In this document: piece by piece, positions 10,148-21,070 of the stretch
How the letters are laid out: the number at the start of each line of letters is the position of its first letter
Position numbering within the stretch: position 1 is the stretch's first letter
NCBI GenBank assembly: GCA_002104905.1
Contig: MCFE01000292.1
Span: 38,105 to 102,104, forward strand
DNA length: 64,000 nt
Source: Basidiobolus meristosporus CBS 931.73
Taxonomy: Eukaryota > Basidiobolomycota > Basidiobolomycetes > Basidiobolales > Basidiobolaceae
Direction of reading: 5' to 3'
Notes under the pieces: model-generated
Databases searched by the model: none
What the model was told of the DNA's origin: nothing
What the model saw: the letters and a program-made list of their open reading frames with translations, nothing else
Program-made: the position numbers and the translations under genes

Positions 10148-10909
10148 TTACTTGCGAACATTGGTCGAGTTTACCCAGCGGGACGGGGTGACAGTTACCA
10201 TCGAGTATATGCCTGGGCCTTGTTTAAGTTGAGTTACGTTTCCGAAACCAGCGAGGACATCCTGACCTCCGGCAGTCTTTCCTTTGATCTGGGAGGAATT
10301 CGATCCATCAAGCATGACACCAATTTTACAGCCAATGTATGTTTTCATTAGGCTTCTCACTTGGCCAGGAGTTGCCGACATTATGCTGACAAGAATAATT
10401 TTGTTGTCTGTGCTTCTGTACCCAATTGCTGTCCTTGCTGAAGTAGAATTGGCTCCCATGGCGCCAACGCGACCCGCATGTTCACTCACAGTGATATCAT
10501 CTAGCCACTCTTTATCGGTGTACGCCTTATCCAGATGAAGACTCAAGCCGCCTACTGCCCATTGAATACTCTCCTTCTGGTAGCCATTAAGGTTGGATAT
10601 CACATCAGTAGAGAGGAACAGATTCCCGCTGGAGCTTTTGGTGCATATCATGGTTCCCCTGCTGAAATCCCCGTAGTTATGCGCATCTCCGCCGTTTCTT
10701 ACGGGCGCACCTCCAGCTTTGCAGACAATTGCCACCAGGTCCTTGGTAGGCGAGTCCCGATTGAAGTAGCCTCCATTGCAGCCATAGTAGGATGAAGCGT
10801 AGACATTAGTGTTGCCCACATCAGCGACGTCAATGGTGGGGACATCAGCAACAATTGCTGTGACACTGATGCCTTGATAGGTAAATTGGTTGACTCGAGC
10901 TTCAGACAT
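10148..10909 (-). CDS. Phosphodiester glycosidase (NAGPA-like) protein, copy 2
   Basis: 253 residues, differing from copy 1 only at residue 141 (Val for Ala). All family blocks are intact: GCNGGYFN, AVGGLSLHLD, ARTAIGY and VMLDGSNSS. The start was chosen as the first Met 41 bp after a TATA box. The piggyBac remnant lies about 340 bp beyond its 3' end. An intact frame in both copies with almost no difference implies recent homogenisation or a recent duplication. Cytosolic or unconventionally exported, since no signal peptide is seen. Confidence 0.8.
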   Translation of the reverse strand: MSEARVNQFTYQGISVTAIVADVPTIDVADVGNTNVYASSYYGCNGGYFNRDSPTKDLVAIVCKAGGAPVRNGGDAHNYGDFSRGTMICTKSSSGNLFLSTDVISNLNGYQKESIQWAVGGLSLHLDKAYTDKEWLDDITVSEHAGRVGAMGANSTSARTAIGYRSTDNKIILVSIMSATPGQVRSLMKTYIGCKIGVMLDGSNSSQIKGKTAGGQDVLAGFGNVTQLKQGPGIYSMVTVTPSRWVNSTNVRK

Positions 10910-10949
10910 GGGGATTGCGCTTGTCTAGAACACAGTTGGCCATGGCAGT

Positions 10950-10956
10950 ATTTATA
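10950..10956 (-). promoter_or_regulatory. TATA box of PDG copy 2
   Basis: TATAAAT on the minus strand, same position relative to the gene as in copy 1. Confidence 0.6.
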
Positions 10957-11094
10957 GTATGAGCAGTGACCCATACGCTACATTCACTGTATACTGTGGG
11001 GTGTTCACAATGCGGATTACAGATCCAACACCCGTATTTGATGTAGCTACTTCCCAAGCACAAGAGGGCTTGTAGTTTGGTGTGCGAACTTGCA

Positions 11095-11916
11095 TTGATT
11101 TGATTTCGGAACTAGGAATGGGTCGTGTTACAGTGCCTTACAATATATTCAGAATATGATCAATAAATTAAGATACTACTTTTGGGAGGAGTGTGGATTG
11201 AGTACGTATGTTACAACTTAATTGTTGGCACACATAACGTAATTCAAGATGGAATACTCGGTATTTGATGCGGCTCACAGCTATATCCAGTTTTAACATT
11301 GATGTCTATCTTTGAAATAAGATAAGTTAAATGCTTTCTGCGTGCAGCTACTAGTTTCATGAAAAATGTACTAGAGCAATCTAATACACGGGAAGAATCG
11401 TGTGGTGTCATTTCAAGATTGCGCAGTGGTTAGTTCGTAATTATTCATTAACTCACAATACGGTGCTACCCCAGGCTCACTTTGCCAAACCAAAATCATA
11501 ATAGTTGATATATCATCTGTAACTAAGGCTAGGTAGATCAGTGGTGTCACAGATATCATAGTGGTGGAAGACAACTTTTCTTGTCTTGCTATTCCGATTT
11601 TGCTGGACAGTAGTTTTGAGATATCACCGGATGAATCGAGATCTGTCGCTGTTTATAAATATCTCTACATGTAGAACACTCTAGGTCTAGTGAAATCTCA
11701 TACAGGCTTTGCAATTGGCTACCTCTGGACCGAAACTGTTATGAAAGCCCCTATCACCACCCAACACTAGGGCGGTCGATTTGTGATTTTTTCTATCACG
11801 CTAGTTCTTTCTTAAACATGAATGAGGAAAGAAACTATTTATTTGTTCCTTCAAGCGCTAGTGTTTGTTCGCGGAATCAAGAATTATCCACGATAGATTC
11901 ACCGAACTAAACTTGT
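11095..11916. other. Intergenic; diverged counterpart of 3956-4610
   Basis: No gene. Paralogous to the stretch downstream of PDG copy 1 up to about 11725; the last 190 bases have no counterpart that I see. Confidence 0.5.
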
Positions 11917-12405
11917 TCAAGAGATGGTTTGCAGCATACCTTTCCGGGCTGCATCAAGACAGCCATCCATAGCAAGAGCATTCGCGCTTTTTGAGGTTTT
12001 GTAAAGATTCCCGATCTCTCGACCTTGAGCATTGTTGAATAGGTCCATTTTTGACTCAGCCGACAGGTTATTGCCATTGTCCTCATGACTGTCTGCCACT
12101 TTCTGAGCTTGATCTGCGCCGAATCGAATGGTCATCAGGGCATTCCAGTAGCAGTGACGGAAAGCATCCCCTTTGCCATAGTGGAGAGATGCCGAGGAGA
12201 AGTATCCCTTTGGGGCGAGAGCCTGAGCTGTCTCTTAAGCCGTGTCTGCATCTTCCTTAGCATCCAAGCAGTCAAGAGGTCCAATAAGGAATACACAAGC
12301 CACCTTCTCTGATAAGGATGCATTATTTTGTCTCTTGAGCGGCACAGCAAGCGAGATAGCAGGAAGAAGCAGAGTTGCAACACCGAAGATCTGAGCAAGT
12401 TTCAT
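11917..12405 (-). pseudogene. Third DUF6973-like paralogue, interrupted by one stop codon
   Basis: From the ATG at 12405 the frame begins with a good signal peptide (about 20 residues, ending AISLA) and runs 56 codons to a TAA at 12237-12235. The same frame then continues to a natural stop at 11917, with GDAFRHCYWNALMT, ADSHE and MDLFNNAQGREIG. All family motifs are present and no frameshift is needed. It is much more diverged from copies 1 and 2 than they are from each other. It lies between the PDG and DUF6973 genes of unit 2 with no counterpart in unit 1. Unless the stop is read through or spliced out, the gene is dead, and recently so. Confidence 0.75.
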
Positions 12406-12452
12406 TGTAACGGGGTGGTAATTGAATTATGGCACAAACAGACTTGAAACCC

Positions 12453-12463
12453 TTTTATAAATA
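12453..12463 (-). promoter_or_regulatory. TATA box of the DUF6973-like pseudogene
   Basis: TATTTATAAAA on the minus strand about 50 bp before the ATG at 12405; the core promoter survives although the gene is broken. Confidence 0.5.
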
Positions 12464-13407
12464 CCGTTGGCGTAAGGATGCGTGCTACATTTACCATCAA
12501 CCTGAATGCAGAGTACTGCCAAAGAAGTTGTGATCCGTGGAAGTATTCTCATAATCAGTTCCATGTTGTTTCAACTCAATCTACCCTGCCTTTGCGAAAC
12601 TTTGCGTAATCTGGAATACAACAATAACCATGAGAAATGCTAAGCCATGTACAACACTATCATGGGCGGATAGCATACCTAACAGGTCTTTCTGGTGGCT
12701 GTTCCAAGCGATTACTGCCGTTCCAAGTTATATATATTGTGGTGTACACCAGACCCAAATACGCATTTTGGCTACTATGTACAATTGTAAATTCTAGAAA
12801 TGCCAAGTCGAGTGATACTCTATCTGGTTGCACTCTCTAACGAAATAATTCGAGCACTGGTTGATGGCATTGTGTAGGGTATTTTAGGCTACGTTACAGA
12901 GTTCTCTTATTGAGTTGGAGGTTTGAGTGCATAAATTCAGATTGGGGAATGCAGTAAACAAGTATTCATAGCTGCAAAGTCTCACACATTGCTTGCTTTT
13001 TTCCAAGGATCAAGATTAGAAATCGTAGATGTCGGGTATTTCGATCACGACTCTGATACTAGAGATCTGTTGCTATCTGGGATCCATCCATCATGGTGAG
13101 AATCTCAACCGCAGTTCACAGTGTATACGAAATAGCAACCTCTATATCAAGATACCAGGTATCTCGATTACTGGCTGTTCATCTGTGTGGTGTATAACCT
13201 AAAACTAGTGCACCAGGCACAGGTTATGCAGACTAATCCAACAGGAAGTTGTCCAAGATTGTCCACAATCACCGTTAATAGTTGCAATCGGGCCATTCTT
13301 CACAAGCACCCCCGAGCGGCAAAAACTACCGTTGTGAATAACAAGCAATTTCGTGCGCCTTAACGCCAATTGTTCTCAATCTTAGTTTTAGGACGGGGTA
13401 TGCTGTT
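12464..13407. other. Intergenic, no gene seen
   Basis: No convincing frame or repeat. The final 60 bases resemble 4660-4720 before the DUF6973 core of unit 1. Confidence 0.5.
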
Positions 13408-13947
13408 AGTGTCGAGGATAACCTCCGCATCAGGTTATTTTCACAATGTTGAACATTCAAGCCCATTTGCCTCAAACAGGCTTAGGAATCTGGTACTACC
13501 TGGCCAAGCCGTCTTACAGCCAAACCTGTAGAGCGTGATCGGGGTGGGACTTCTACCATCTACTGTCTGTATTCATTCACTCAAGATCCAGGTTTGTATC
13601 ATACAGTCTGGATTTGACACCCTTGTGACACATGATTCGATTACTTGATGCTGCGATCGCTAGATCCTAGATGTTCGCGTATGATGAGTTCTGGTTGAAA
13701 TCATGGCACTAATGTGCACATTATTCCCTTTTCATTGATGCACTAGACTGCACTCCCTACAAAACAGGAAAGCCAATCCTGCGAATACGTACAGATGGCG
13801 TTCTCACAAATGCTGAGTTAAGCTTATTTCGAAAGCAGTCACCTGCCTACCAGCATTGCCATGCCATTGAGAAGAGTAGATATTTCAAGGTATGTTTATT
13901 TGGGTTACGTTTTCGAGCAAGTGTCGATTAGTCAATTGCACAACGAA

Positions 13948-14445
13948 TCATGGCTTAGGGGCCGTTTGAAGAAGCCCACTCTGTGTGCCAGCTATACAAT
14001 CCGATTTGACTCTCATTCTAGCATTATCGGAGTTGGCTTCCTTGGTGGTGGCTGATTTGCCGATCTCTCTGCCTCTTGCGTTGTTGAAGAGATCCATGGA
14101 TGAGGCTGCTGCACTATTTTGCCCAAACACTTCGTGAGCATCACCGACTTCCTTTGCCTGAGACTCACCAATACTAATGGTCATCAACGCACTCCAATAG
14201 CAGTGACGGAACGCATCAGCTTTACCATTTACGTCGGAACCGACTGGGAATGTTTTATCGTTTATCAATGCCTGGGTGGTGTCCAAAGCCGTACTGGTGT
14301 CACGGGCAACCGAAATGCAGTCGAAGATGCCAACTTGGACAGCGCAGTTCCATCCTTCAGCCCACGATTTTTTATGCAACGGAGCCGCTGACGCCCAAGG
14401 AAGGGTGATTAGTGCAAGAGCGCCGATTAGAGTGAATGACTTCAT
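13948..14445 (-). CDS. Small secreted DUF6973-like protein, copy 2
   Basis: 165 residues. It differs from copy 1 at two positions: Val for Ile at about residue 36, and Thr for Ala at 134. The signal peptide (1-20), DAFRHCYW, GDAHE and MDLFNNARGREIG are all intact. The start is the first Met, about 65 bp after a TATA box that is also duplicated. It is co-oriented with, and about 3 kb upstream in transcriptional terms from, PDG copy 2. Expected to be exported; function unknown beyond family membership. Confidence 0.75.
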   Translation of the reverse strand: MKSFTLIGALALITLPWASAAPLHKKSWAEGWNCAVQVGIFDCISVARDTSTALDTTQALINDKTFPVGSDVNGKADAFRHCYWSALMTISIGESQAKEVGDAHEVFGQNSAAASSMDLFNNARGREIGKSATTKEANSDNARMRVKSDCIAGTQSGLLQTAPKP

Positions 14446-14509
14446 TGTGTTTACTGCCGGAAGTTAGAAGAAGGCTGTGTTAGTGAGGCTTTACTCCGTT
14501 CTTCGGTCC

Positions 14510-14516
14510 ATTTATA
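14510..14516 (-). promoter_or_regulatory. TATA box of DUF6973-like gene copy 2
   Basis: TATAAAT on the minus strand, same spacing as in copy 1. Confidence 0.6.
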
Positions 14517-15036
14517 GCTGATAGGCAGAAAAGAATTGTCAGACAGTATCAGGATCCTCTTTATTGGTGTTGGATCGCTTATGTTGGGCCAATATGTTCT
14601 GTGAAACGATGGCATTTGCAATGCGAACTCTGATACCCCAGAGAGGGACCCTTTGTTGACTGAGCTGCATGTCGGGTGGCAGAATTCGGAAAACATATCA
14701 GAGCTGCTCTGCGAGCTGGTGGGAAGGTCTTTCGAAGTAGTCAATTACTAGATACTGAGTCATTGCTAGTATCCATACCTTAGTTTACCCCCTTGATGTA
14801 TCACAATTATGGAGATTGGTGGCAACGACTGCGTTCATTGTAGAACATTCGAAGCCTTATTGTGATGTACCGAAAATAGATTGAAGATTGTGGTCATTCA
14901 TACTCTTTATAGTCAGTGTGCACTATTTGTGAAGCATCCAATGAAGGCTTTACTTGAACCGTCATCCGAGGGGACTTTCGTGATCTGAGATTCGGCTCCA
15001 GCCATGACCTGTATTCTACTCAACCCTTGTTTCTTA

Positions 15037-15642
15037 TCTTGAGAACTTCAGGATATATCAAGCAAGACGAGTGAGTTCAAGCTGTGTGCTACGCCTTTAT
15101 GGGTAAATATTGTACATTCATGGCTTACGTAGTGGTTGACCTAAGTTTTATGAGTGTGGCATATTTTTGCCTGTGACCACGATACCAATTCTACCATTGT
15201 AGCGTGTTCACATCAGGATTCGGAAGTAGAATTCGTCGCATCACGTCCTAGCTATCCTGATGGCATCGCTTGGCTTGAGCCTGTTCCATCAGCAAATGGG
15301 CTCCCCTGAGAATATCTCCGGGAGATCCAATGCGAAGATCCGCCCTATTTCTAACTTGGCCAGCATATCTTCGAGTGGCGGAGGACATCGATCCCTCTTA
15401 TTTTCAGTATGCCGCTAAATTTCACTTCTGCTCAGAATAGCACTGTCACAATGCATGCTAATTTCGTATCGCAAAATATTCAACATTAGTTGTACAACTT
15501 CTATTTAAGTCTTCACAGTAACCTAGCAGTGGGGCTATTAATAACAACGCTATCTTTCCAGATTTCTCAGATGTAGACTAATATTTGGGGTCATTTTTGC
15601 AAGCTTGAATAACACTTGACCAAGTTATTACTCAACAATTGG
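15037..15642. other. Intergenic, no gene seen
   Basis: The first part is the diverged counterpart of 6351-6540. A locally GC-richer stretch at 15225-15400 has no convincing frame. Confidence 0.5.
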
Positions 15643-15966
15643 TTACAGAGAAGTCTGTAATTTAATATCAAATAAGTTGTCTAGCTCATTATCACTACTG
15701 TTTTCTATAGGCATTGAGCTGCCCAGTGTATATGTTGCCCAGACATCAGCTTTTTTGCTTGCTTTATCCCAGTACAAAGTCTGAGTCCACACAGTCATTT
15801 GCAGCTTGGAAGTGACTTTAAATGCTGTCAGAAAGTATGCAAGTACTATCAGCAGACTTAATAGGCAAATTTGAATTCTGGCAGCCATGCTCTTTTGCAG
15901 ATTTTGAAGATATAAGCAATTAACTATTCTCCAATATTTCCAAAATGCTGATACAATCTTGGCCAT
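15643..15966 (-). CDS. Hypothetical small membrane or secreted protein
   Basis: 107 residues, unrecognised. A hydrophobic segment (ICLLSLLIVLAYFLTAF, about residues 32-48) follows an internal Met and a basic residue, so it could be a signal anchor or, from Met27, a signal peptide. The rest is polar with an acidic C-terminus. A TATATA box lies about 65 bp upstream on the minus strand (16031-16036). It is at the border between the gene cluster and transposon DNA, so a chance ORF cannot be excluded. Confidence 0.3.
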   Translation of the reverse strand: MAKIVSAFWKYWRIVNCLYLQNLQKSMAARIQICLLSLLIVLAYFLTAFKVTSKLQMTVWTQTLYWDKASKKADVWATYTLGSSMPIENSSDNELDNLFDIKLQTSL

Positions 15967-16219
15967 ATGGTATGCGTAGTCTCCTACTGAAAAAGGTGTT
16001 CTCTTGTCTGCTCAACAGTGAATACTTGGTATATAAGAAGCTTTCAGTTTTGAGTAACTTGAAATTTTGCTTTCAATATGACAGTATTTTGCAGGCCTTT
16101 TTGTAATTCTTTTACTTGGAGATTTTCAGAGTGATTCTACCAAAATGAGTATAATGTTGCTTTACTATCTGGCTTGCTGAATGCAAAAGTGGAACTTATA
16201 CTTTGACATGGGCTTTGGG

Positions 16220-16480
16220 GCTCTAAAAGATGCTTGGAGACATGGAGAGTTACTGGGAGAACAAGTATAATGTGTGGTCTTGACTTAATGACATATTGAG
16301 TGTAGAAATAGCTTTTACTTTTACATAACCTTGGTAGAAAAGGTGCCTAGAATATGCTCAGGAAGGTCAATTTGTTATATGTAGAAGTCTTGGAACTCTT
16401 TGGACTATTAGAGGCTTTTCATGTCCTGCACACAAGATATCTTAATCAGATTTTCTGAAGATATTCTTGCAAGTTGTTTG
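16220..16480 (-). repeat. Degenerate LTR of family F
   Basis: Loosely alignable with the solo LTR at 18731-19078 (shared GGAGA..TGG..GTGTGG..TTAATGA and later AAGGT..AATATG blocks) in the same orientation. Heavily eroded, no clean ends. Confidence 0.4.
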
Positions 16481-16675
16481 GCTTTAGAACCTCTAAGCTT
16501 GTACATTTTGATCCAAGTGACTTAATTTAGGCAACGCTTTAGTGTATCTCCAAAACCCATAACAGGATGAATAAGTGACATCAAACTTTGTATCAAAGGC
16601 TTGGAAGCCTCTGGATTACTCTTAGCTTCCCTCCCCGTACAAAATCTGAGACTCTGAACTTTTATAATCTTCAGC

Positions 16676-16930
16676 AGTTGTTCTACTGGTATTTTAATGG
16701 TATTTTGCCAGTGTTCAGATGGTGTTTTCCCTTCAGGTTCTCATTTGCAATGCTTAGTGAAGGCAGTAAGCAGCTTATTACCCAGTTAGGTACAAATGCT
16801 AGTTGACCTAGTTGCCTCCTGGAAAATATGTCTGCTTGACTGCACAATAGCTGGTATTGGGATATCAAGAGCTGACAGTTTTGAGATACTTGGAATTCAG
16901 CTGATATCTTGGATGATATTCTGCTGGTGT
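16676..16930 (+). repeat. Repeat family B, single copy
   Basis: Similar to both arms of the inverted repeat at 32140-32410 and 32540-32790 (shared TGATGGTATTTTGC-like and CTAGTTGGCCTAG-like blocks). Non-coding; class unknown. Confidence 0.45.
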
Positions 16931-18730
16931 TTTCTTAATTCTTTAGGGCTCATGTTCTAAGTACTTGAGGTCTTGAAAAGATATTCCAAGTAAAGCCCAC
17001 AAAGGGACTATACAAGAAGTCCAAAGTTCTCTTTGCTCTGATCTAATCAAATAAGCTAACAGAGTACTCATATGTAATTTGCAATCTCTTGTTTGATCAT
17101 ATATTGAAAGTTAAGGTAATGCATATATAGTTATGGCAAAAAAACCCTCTACTGTATCATCAAGATGGTGGAAATGTATTTATTATGTTTTCTCCTTGCT
17201 AAATGCTATACTGGTACATCCATTTTTGTCTGCTTGTCCCTTACCTGCTCTCTCCCAGCAATCTAAAGTTTGTTTGATGCTTGTTTTGGGCTCTCTACCC
17301 TGCTTATAACAGGCTCCTGAGAAAGCCAGGGTTTTTATCACTGCCAGGTCCTTCACTGCTACCTTTACTGTATGCTTCTTGTATTGAACTAAATTCTTTC
17401 TTAATAAATGCTGCATTGATTCTTTTGAAGCTGCCTGCTTGTTCCTTACCAGCAGTCTTCTGGCTATCTAATGTTTTTTGCCACTTGTTTGGAGCTTTCA
17501 GCCCTGCTTGTGACAAGCTCTTGAGGAAGCTACTAGTTTTTAGCCATGGCACCTTTGTTCTGCCTTTGATAGTCTCTGCTATTCTTGAGATACTCTCTTA
17601 CTATATCAATGCTGGCCCAAAATCTGTTTGTTTGCTTGAATCCAGGACAATGATTATGGAGCTGATCATTCATATACTACTAGGCCATGAGTTCCTGATG
17701 ATCTTATGGTATGCAAGTCTTAAGGTGATGCCATGCTAGACTTCTTACAGCCTCTTGAATATTGGCCTACTCTTCATTATTGCACTCAACTGCTTCATAG
17801 ATCTTCAGTGTCTTTTGATTTTTAGGCTTGGGTATAAAAATCATATTTTCTCTCTCCCATGCTGTGATAGGTCTTTCTGTGGGCTTTATCTTTGGGCACT
17901 GTTGTTGTGCTTCAAATACTCTATGGTGTTCCTCTACTGTTACATTAGGAAATGGCTCAACTCTTGGCTGTGACATTGAGCTGCTTGAGTTCCTTCTTTG
18001 CAGCTTGGATATTGCATTCTCTACCTGAAATATTGATTGCTCTATGCATATTTCCTGCTCATCCTGTCTCTGGACTATTTCCTGCCTTCTCTGGGCCATT
18101 GCATTTAATGTAGTAGCCACTGCACCTAGTTGCCTCATAGGTGCTTTGGTAGGAGCTGACAACATACACACTAATACTGGCAGTAGTAATACTATGATGG
18201 TCATTTGCCAGTTTGTACCAGAGGTACTGTGTTTGCTATGTTCTCATCTGCCTGAGCATTATGGTCAGCTTGCAGCTTGGCAGAGATCCTCAATTGCCTA
18301 CATGACAGAGCCTGAGGAGTCCACATTATTACCTTCAGGGGTACACTCTCAATATGGCCTTTTTTGAGTGTAGCCATGCTTGTTGTGCTCAATGTGAAGG
18401 CAAGCTGTTGTCCAACTATTCTTCTGCTGCTGTCAATAGTGCAGTTTGGTTGGGAACCAGACAACTTTGACTTATTTTTTGGTAGCATATATGTGTAAGT
18501 GAGTCAAATCAAGTAGGAAGTAGAGCTGCATATATTGTGTATGTAGTACCACAGCTTTATATATAATGCTTACTATGGAGAAACATCATTGAATTGGACA
18601 CTCATGTAGGTGCAATGTCTCTAGTAACAGGCTCTCTTATATTCACAAGAGTAGTGACAAAAAAGTGATACAATAGCATTGATTGTTGAAAGTCAAGCTG
18701 TTTGCTCCATTAACAAGACTACTTTGATTC

Positions 18731-19078
18731 TGTTGTAGGATTTTTGGAGATATTGGAAGTGATTGGAAGGACAAGTAGATTATGTGGTTTTCACTTAATG
18801 ATTTATTGAATGTAATAGTAGTGTTTCTACTATTGAATGGTCTTGGCATTACAAACAAGTAGAATAGGCTAAGAAAGGTCCCTAGAAGATGTGTGCAAAG
18901 TTTGGGGCTGTTTGGACAACTTTGAGAATTTTCATGTTCTATGTACCTGGTATTTTAGTGAAAATATTCTAAGTAAATCCCAACAGGGAATTTGGTCAGT
19001 ATTCTCTATGATTTTAAGGTAATGAGCTAAGTGACTAAGCTAGGTGAATATTTAGGTGGAATTTCAAGTTTTACAACA
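18731..19078 (-). mobile_element. Solo LTR, family F
   Basis: 348 bp, starting TGTTG and ending ACAACA, flanked by a perfect 5-bp duplication GATTC (18726-18730 and 19079-19083). It is homologous to the LTRs at 40820-41168 and 43783-44131. By comparison with those, its sense strand is minus. It splits the upstream part of family C copy C1. Confidence 0.8.
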
Positions 19079-19083
19079 GATTC

Positions 19084-19218
19084 AATGCCATAAGAGAAGG
19101 GAAAAACAAATATGTGGCTATTGTTACAAACCTCTCAGTACTGAAGCATGCAGACAGCATCAGAACTATTACAAGGATCACAGCCAGTGTTTATCACACA
19201 AGTCAAACATTGGCATTC
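19084..19218 (+). pseudogene. Zinc-finger-like coding relic, opposite to family C
   Basis: The plus-strand frame holds CGYCYKPLSTEACRQHQNYY followed by KDHSQC, a Cys/His spacing that could form a zinc finger. The equivalent site in copy C3 (minus strand, about 47145-47060) encodes CGYCSKPLSHEAYRQCRKYY, so both copies keep much of the pattern on the strand opposite to the coiled-coil gene. This suggests a second, divergently transcribed gene in the ancestral element. Both copies are short and broken. Confidence 0.35.
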
Positions 19219-19826
19219 ATCAGTTACTACTGTACTAAAAATATCCTATCTGCCACTAAATACTTCTATAATGGCACCTAGCCTTTCATGATCACATGGT
19301 ATGCTTGACCTTTCATGATCCGGCCAAATCATATTAGTGAAGAAATCCCAGTTCCTTCTAGAAAGCTCTACTACATTCTAGCAACTTCTGGAAAGCTCCA
19401 AGTCAACTTTACACAATGGAATATTCTATGAAAGCTTCCTTTGAGAATTTATGTAACTCAGTACTATATGTGGTAATTGCATGTCACATGACCTAGTCAT
19501 ATGATCAGCTGACCCTTGGCATATCCCAATGTAATGTTCTAGTCTGTTCTTTAGTATATTTCTATCTTGGCACACTTACTGTGCCTCACCCCAGAACCCC
19601 ATCAGTATTAGCCAATATCTCTTGGCATCCATATTGACACAAAAGACTTGTTCCATTGGATAGTGCCACAAAGTGCCAGCCTATATATGGTGCCAGATTG
19701 ATCTGGCACTCTATGGCACCATCTGGCAGTATAATTTCTACCATGATGCCAGTGGTATGGTACAGTTACTGGTAATTTTACTCAATCTTACTTATGTTGC
19801 TCAGAATAGTGCTTTCCTTGCTTTAT

Positions 19827-20711
19827 TTACTCTTCATAATGCTCCAGACACATTTCTCTCAGTGGATGTCTTCTTGTATGAACATACTGTGCATTAATAA
19901 GTATCTTAACTATTTTACCTATTCTGCTGTTTTCTCCTATATATGACTTTCCTCTGTATTAACCTGCCAATATGCTGAATCTCTTCAGATATCCAAATGT
20001 GTGCTCTACCCTCACTCTGAAATGGTTAAATATCTCATTGTAGAGCTTCTGCTTCTTGCTAAGCACACCATTCCTTGGCTTCCTATAAGCTGTAATATAT
20101 CCTAATCTCTGACAATCCTCTCCTATATAGTCTAAGTCTGCCATACATTTCTCCCCTCTACTGAATTCAGGATGATTCTCTACCCAGAGTGCTTTGTCAT
20201 GCCTACTTCCAGCAAATGGCCCACAAAACCAGATGATGTTACCCTCAATGTCAGACAGTGCTTGAAACTTCACACAGTGTGCCTTGTACTTGCCAGAATA
20301 AAAGTGCCTCTGCCCTCTAGAAGGTCTGTTAATCCTCACTGGGAAGGTATCCAAAATACTCCTGACATGGAACCTGTTGCTGAACACTCTGGGATATGGA
20401 AGTCTATTGGAGCTTCTGAACCTAGTACTCCAAGCTTGCTCTAAGTCAATCATACCCTCTGCAAGGTGGTTCTCCATTGCTGTCAGCTGGGAATGAAAGC
20501 TTCTAGGACTTTTGTTGCCATGGATGGTGGGATAAAACCTTGTAGGGCATTAGTTCTTGTAATAGCAGAGAAGCTTAACAAGGGATCTCCTTGAGTAGAT
20601 TGGGGTTGATGGTCCACAGTACTTGGAATAGATCTCCTCTAGTGTGTCAAAAGGAAATCCAGTGGTAGTGATGGGATTGATGAGAAAAGACCATTCAGAT
20701 GAGTAAGTCAT
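19827..20711 (-). pseudogene. Harbinger-type DDE transposase (DDE_Tnp_4-like), copy 1
   Basis: A single 295-codon frame from the ATG at 20711 to a TAA at 19827, interrupted by two in-frame stops: one about 54 codons in (TAA where copies A and B have a Tyr codon) and one near the C-terminus after FSILAG. Catalytic candidates are the Asp in SILDTF, the Asp in GSRHDKALW and the Glu in RVRVEHTFGYLKRF. INRPSRGQRHFYSGKYK is typical of the DDE_Tnp_4 core. At the position of the TGA shared by copies A and B, this copy has a Cys codon (EDCQR). Confidence 0.75.
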
Positions 20712-21070
20712 ATTAAAATTGGTGGATGATTGTATAGAGGCGGTTTGAATTGATTTGGTGTGATCTGCGTTATTTATCTGACTTTTAATACATTATGGTT
20801 AAATCTCCATCAATTGCCGTGTATCCCATCATTATGTTGCAAAAATCATCCGCAAACAATGCCTTGGTACTTTTATTGATGCTTTAATCCTAGGTCTATA
20901 ATCAAATAGGAAATCTGCAATTGATGAGATCTGATCTGTGTCAATGTGATCCAAGATGCATCATGCATAACATATGGAAAATTCAACAATCACATTAGTT
21001 TTCATATATATTTCACATAAGACCAGGTTGATGCCAATATACTGCTGTATAAGTAACCAAATCCATTGCT

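Larger units (their letters stand above)
9924..11094. repeat. Near-identical core of duplicated PDG unit, copy 2
   Basis: Counterpart of 2785-3955, with diverged homologous flanks on both sides. Confidence 0.8.
13408..15036. repeat. Near-identical core of duplicated DUF6973 unit, copy 2
   Basis: Counterpart of 4722-6350 at offset 8686. Confidence 0.8.
17157..19230 (-). pseudogene. Family C coding repeat, copy C1, decayed and interrupted by a solo LTR
   Basis: On the minus strand, frames from 18488 down to 17183 encode decayed versions of the same protein seen at 47416-49310. They comprise an N-terminal block (MLPKNKSKL), a coiled-coil block (LGAVATTLNAMAQRRQEIVQ), an EPFPNVT..EHH block, and repeated segments with KAPNK. 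Stops and frameshifts are frequent. The upstream part continues past the solo LTR at 18731-19078 to about 19230, because 19084-19200 aligns with 47070-47170. I do not recognise the protein; no terminal repeats were found. Confidence 0.55.

Noticed and set aside
17281-17739. 152-codon plus-strand ORF with hydrophobic stretches
   Set aside because: Antisense of family C copy C1; the sense frames on the minus strand are the ones shared between copies.
16000-19600. Repeat-induced point mutation (RIP) as the cause of decay
   Set aside because: The loss looks concentrated at CpG rather than the CpA bias of classical RIP; copy numbers are too low here to test by eye.
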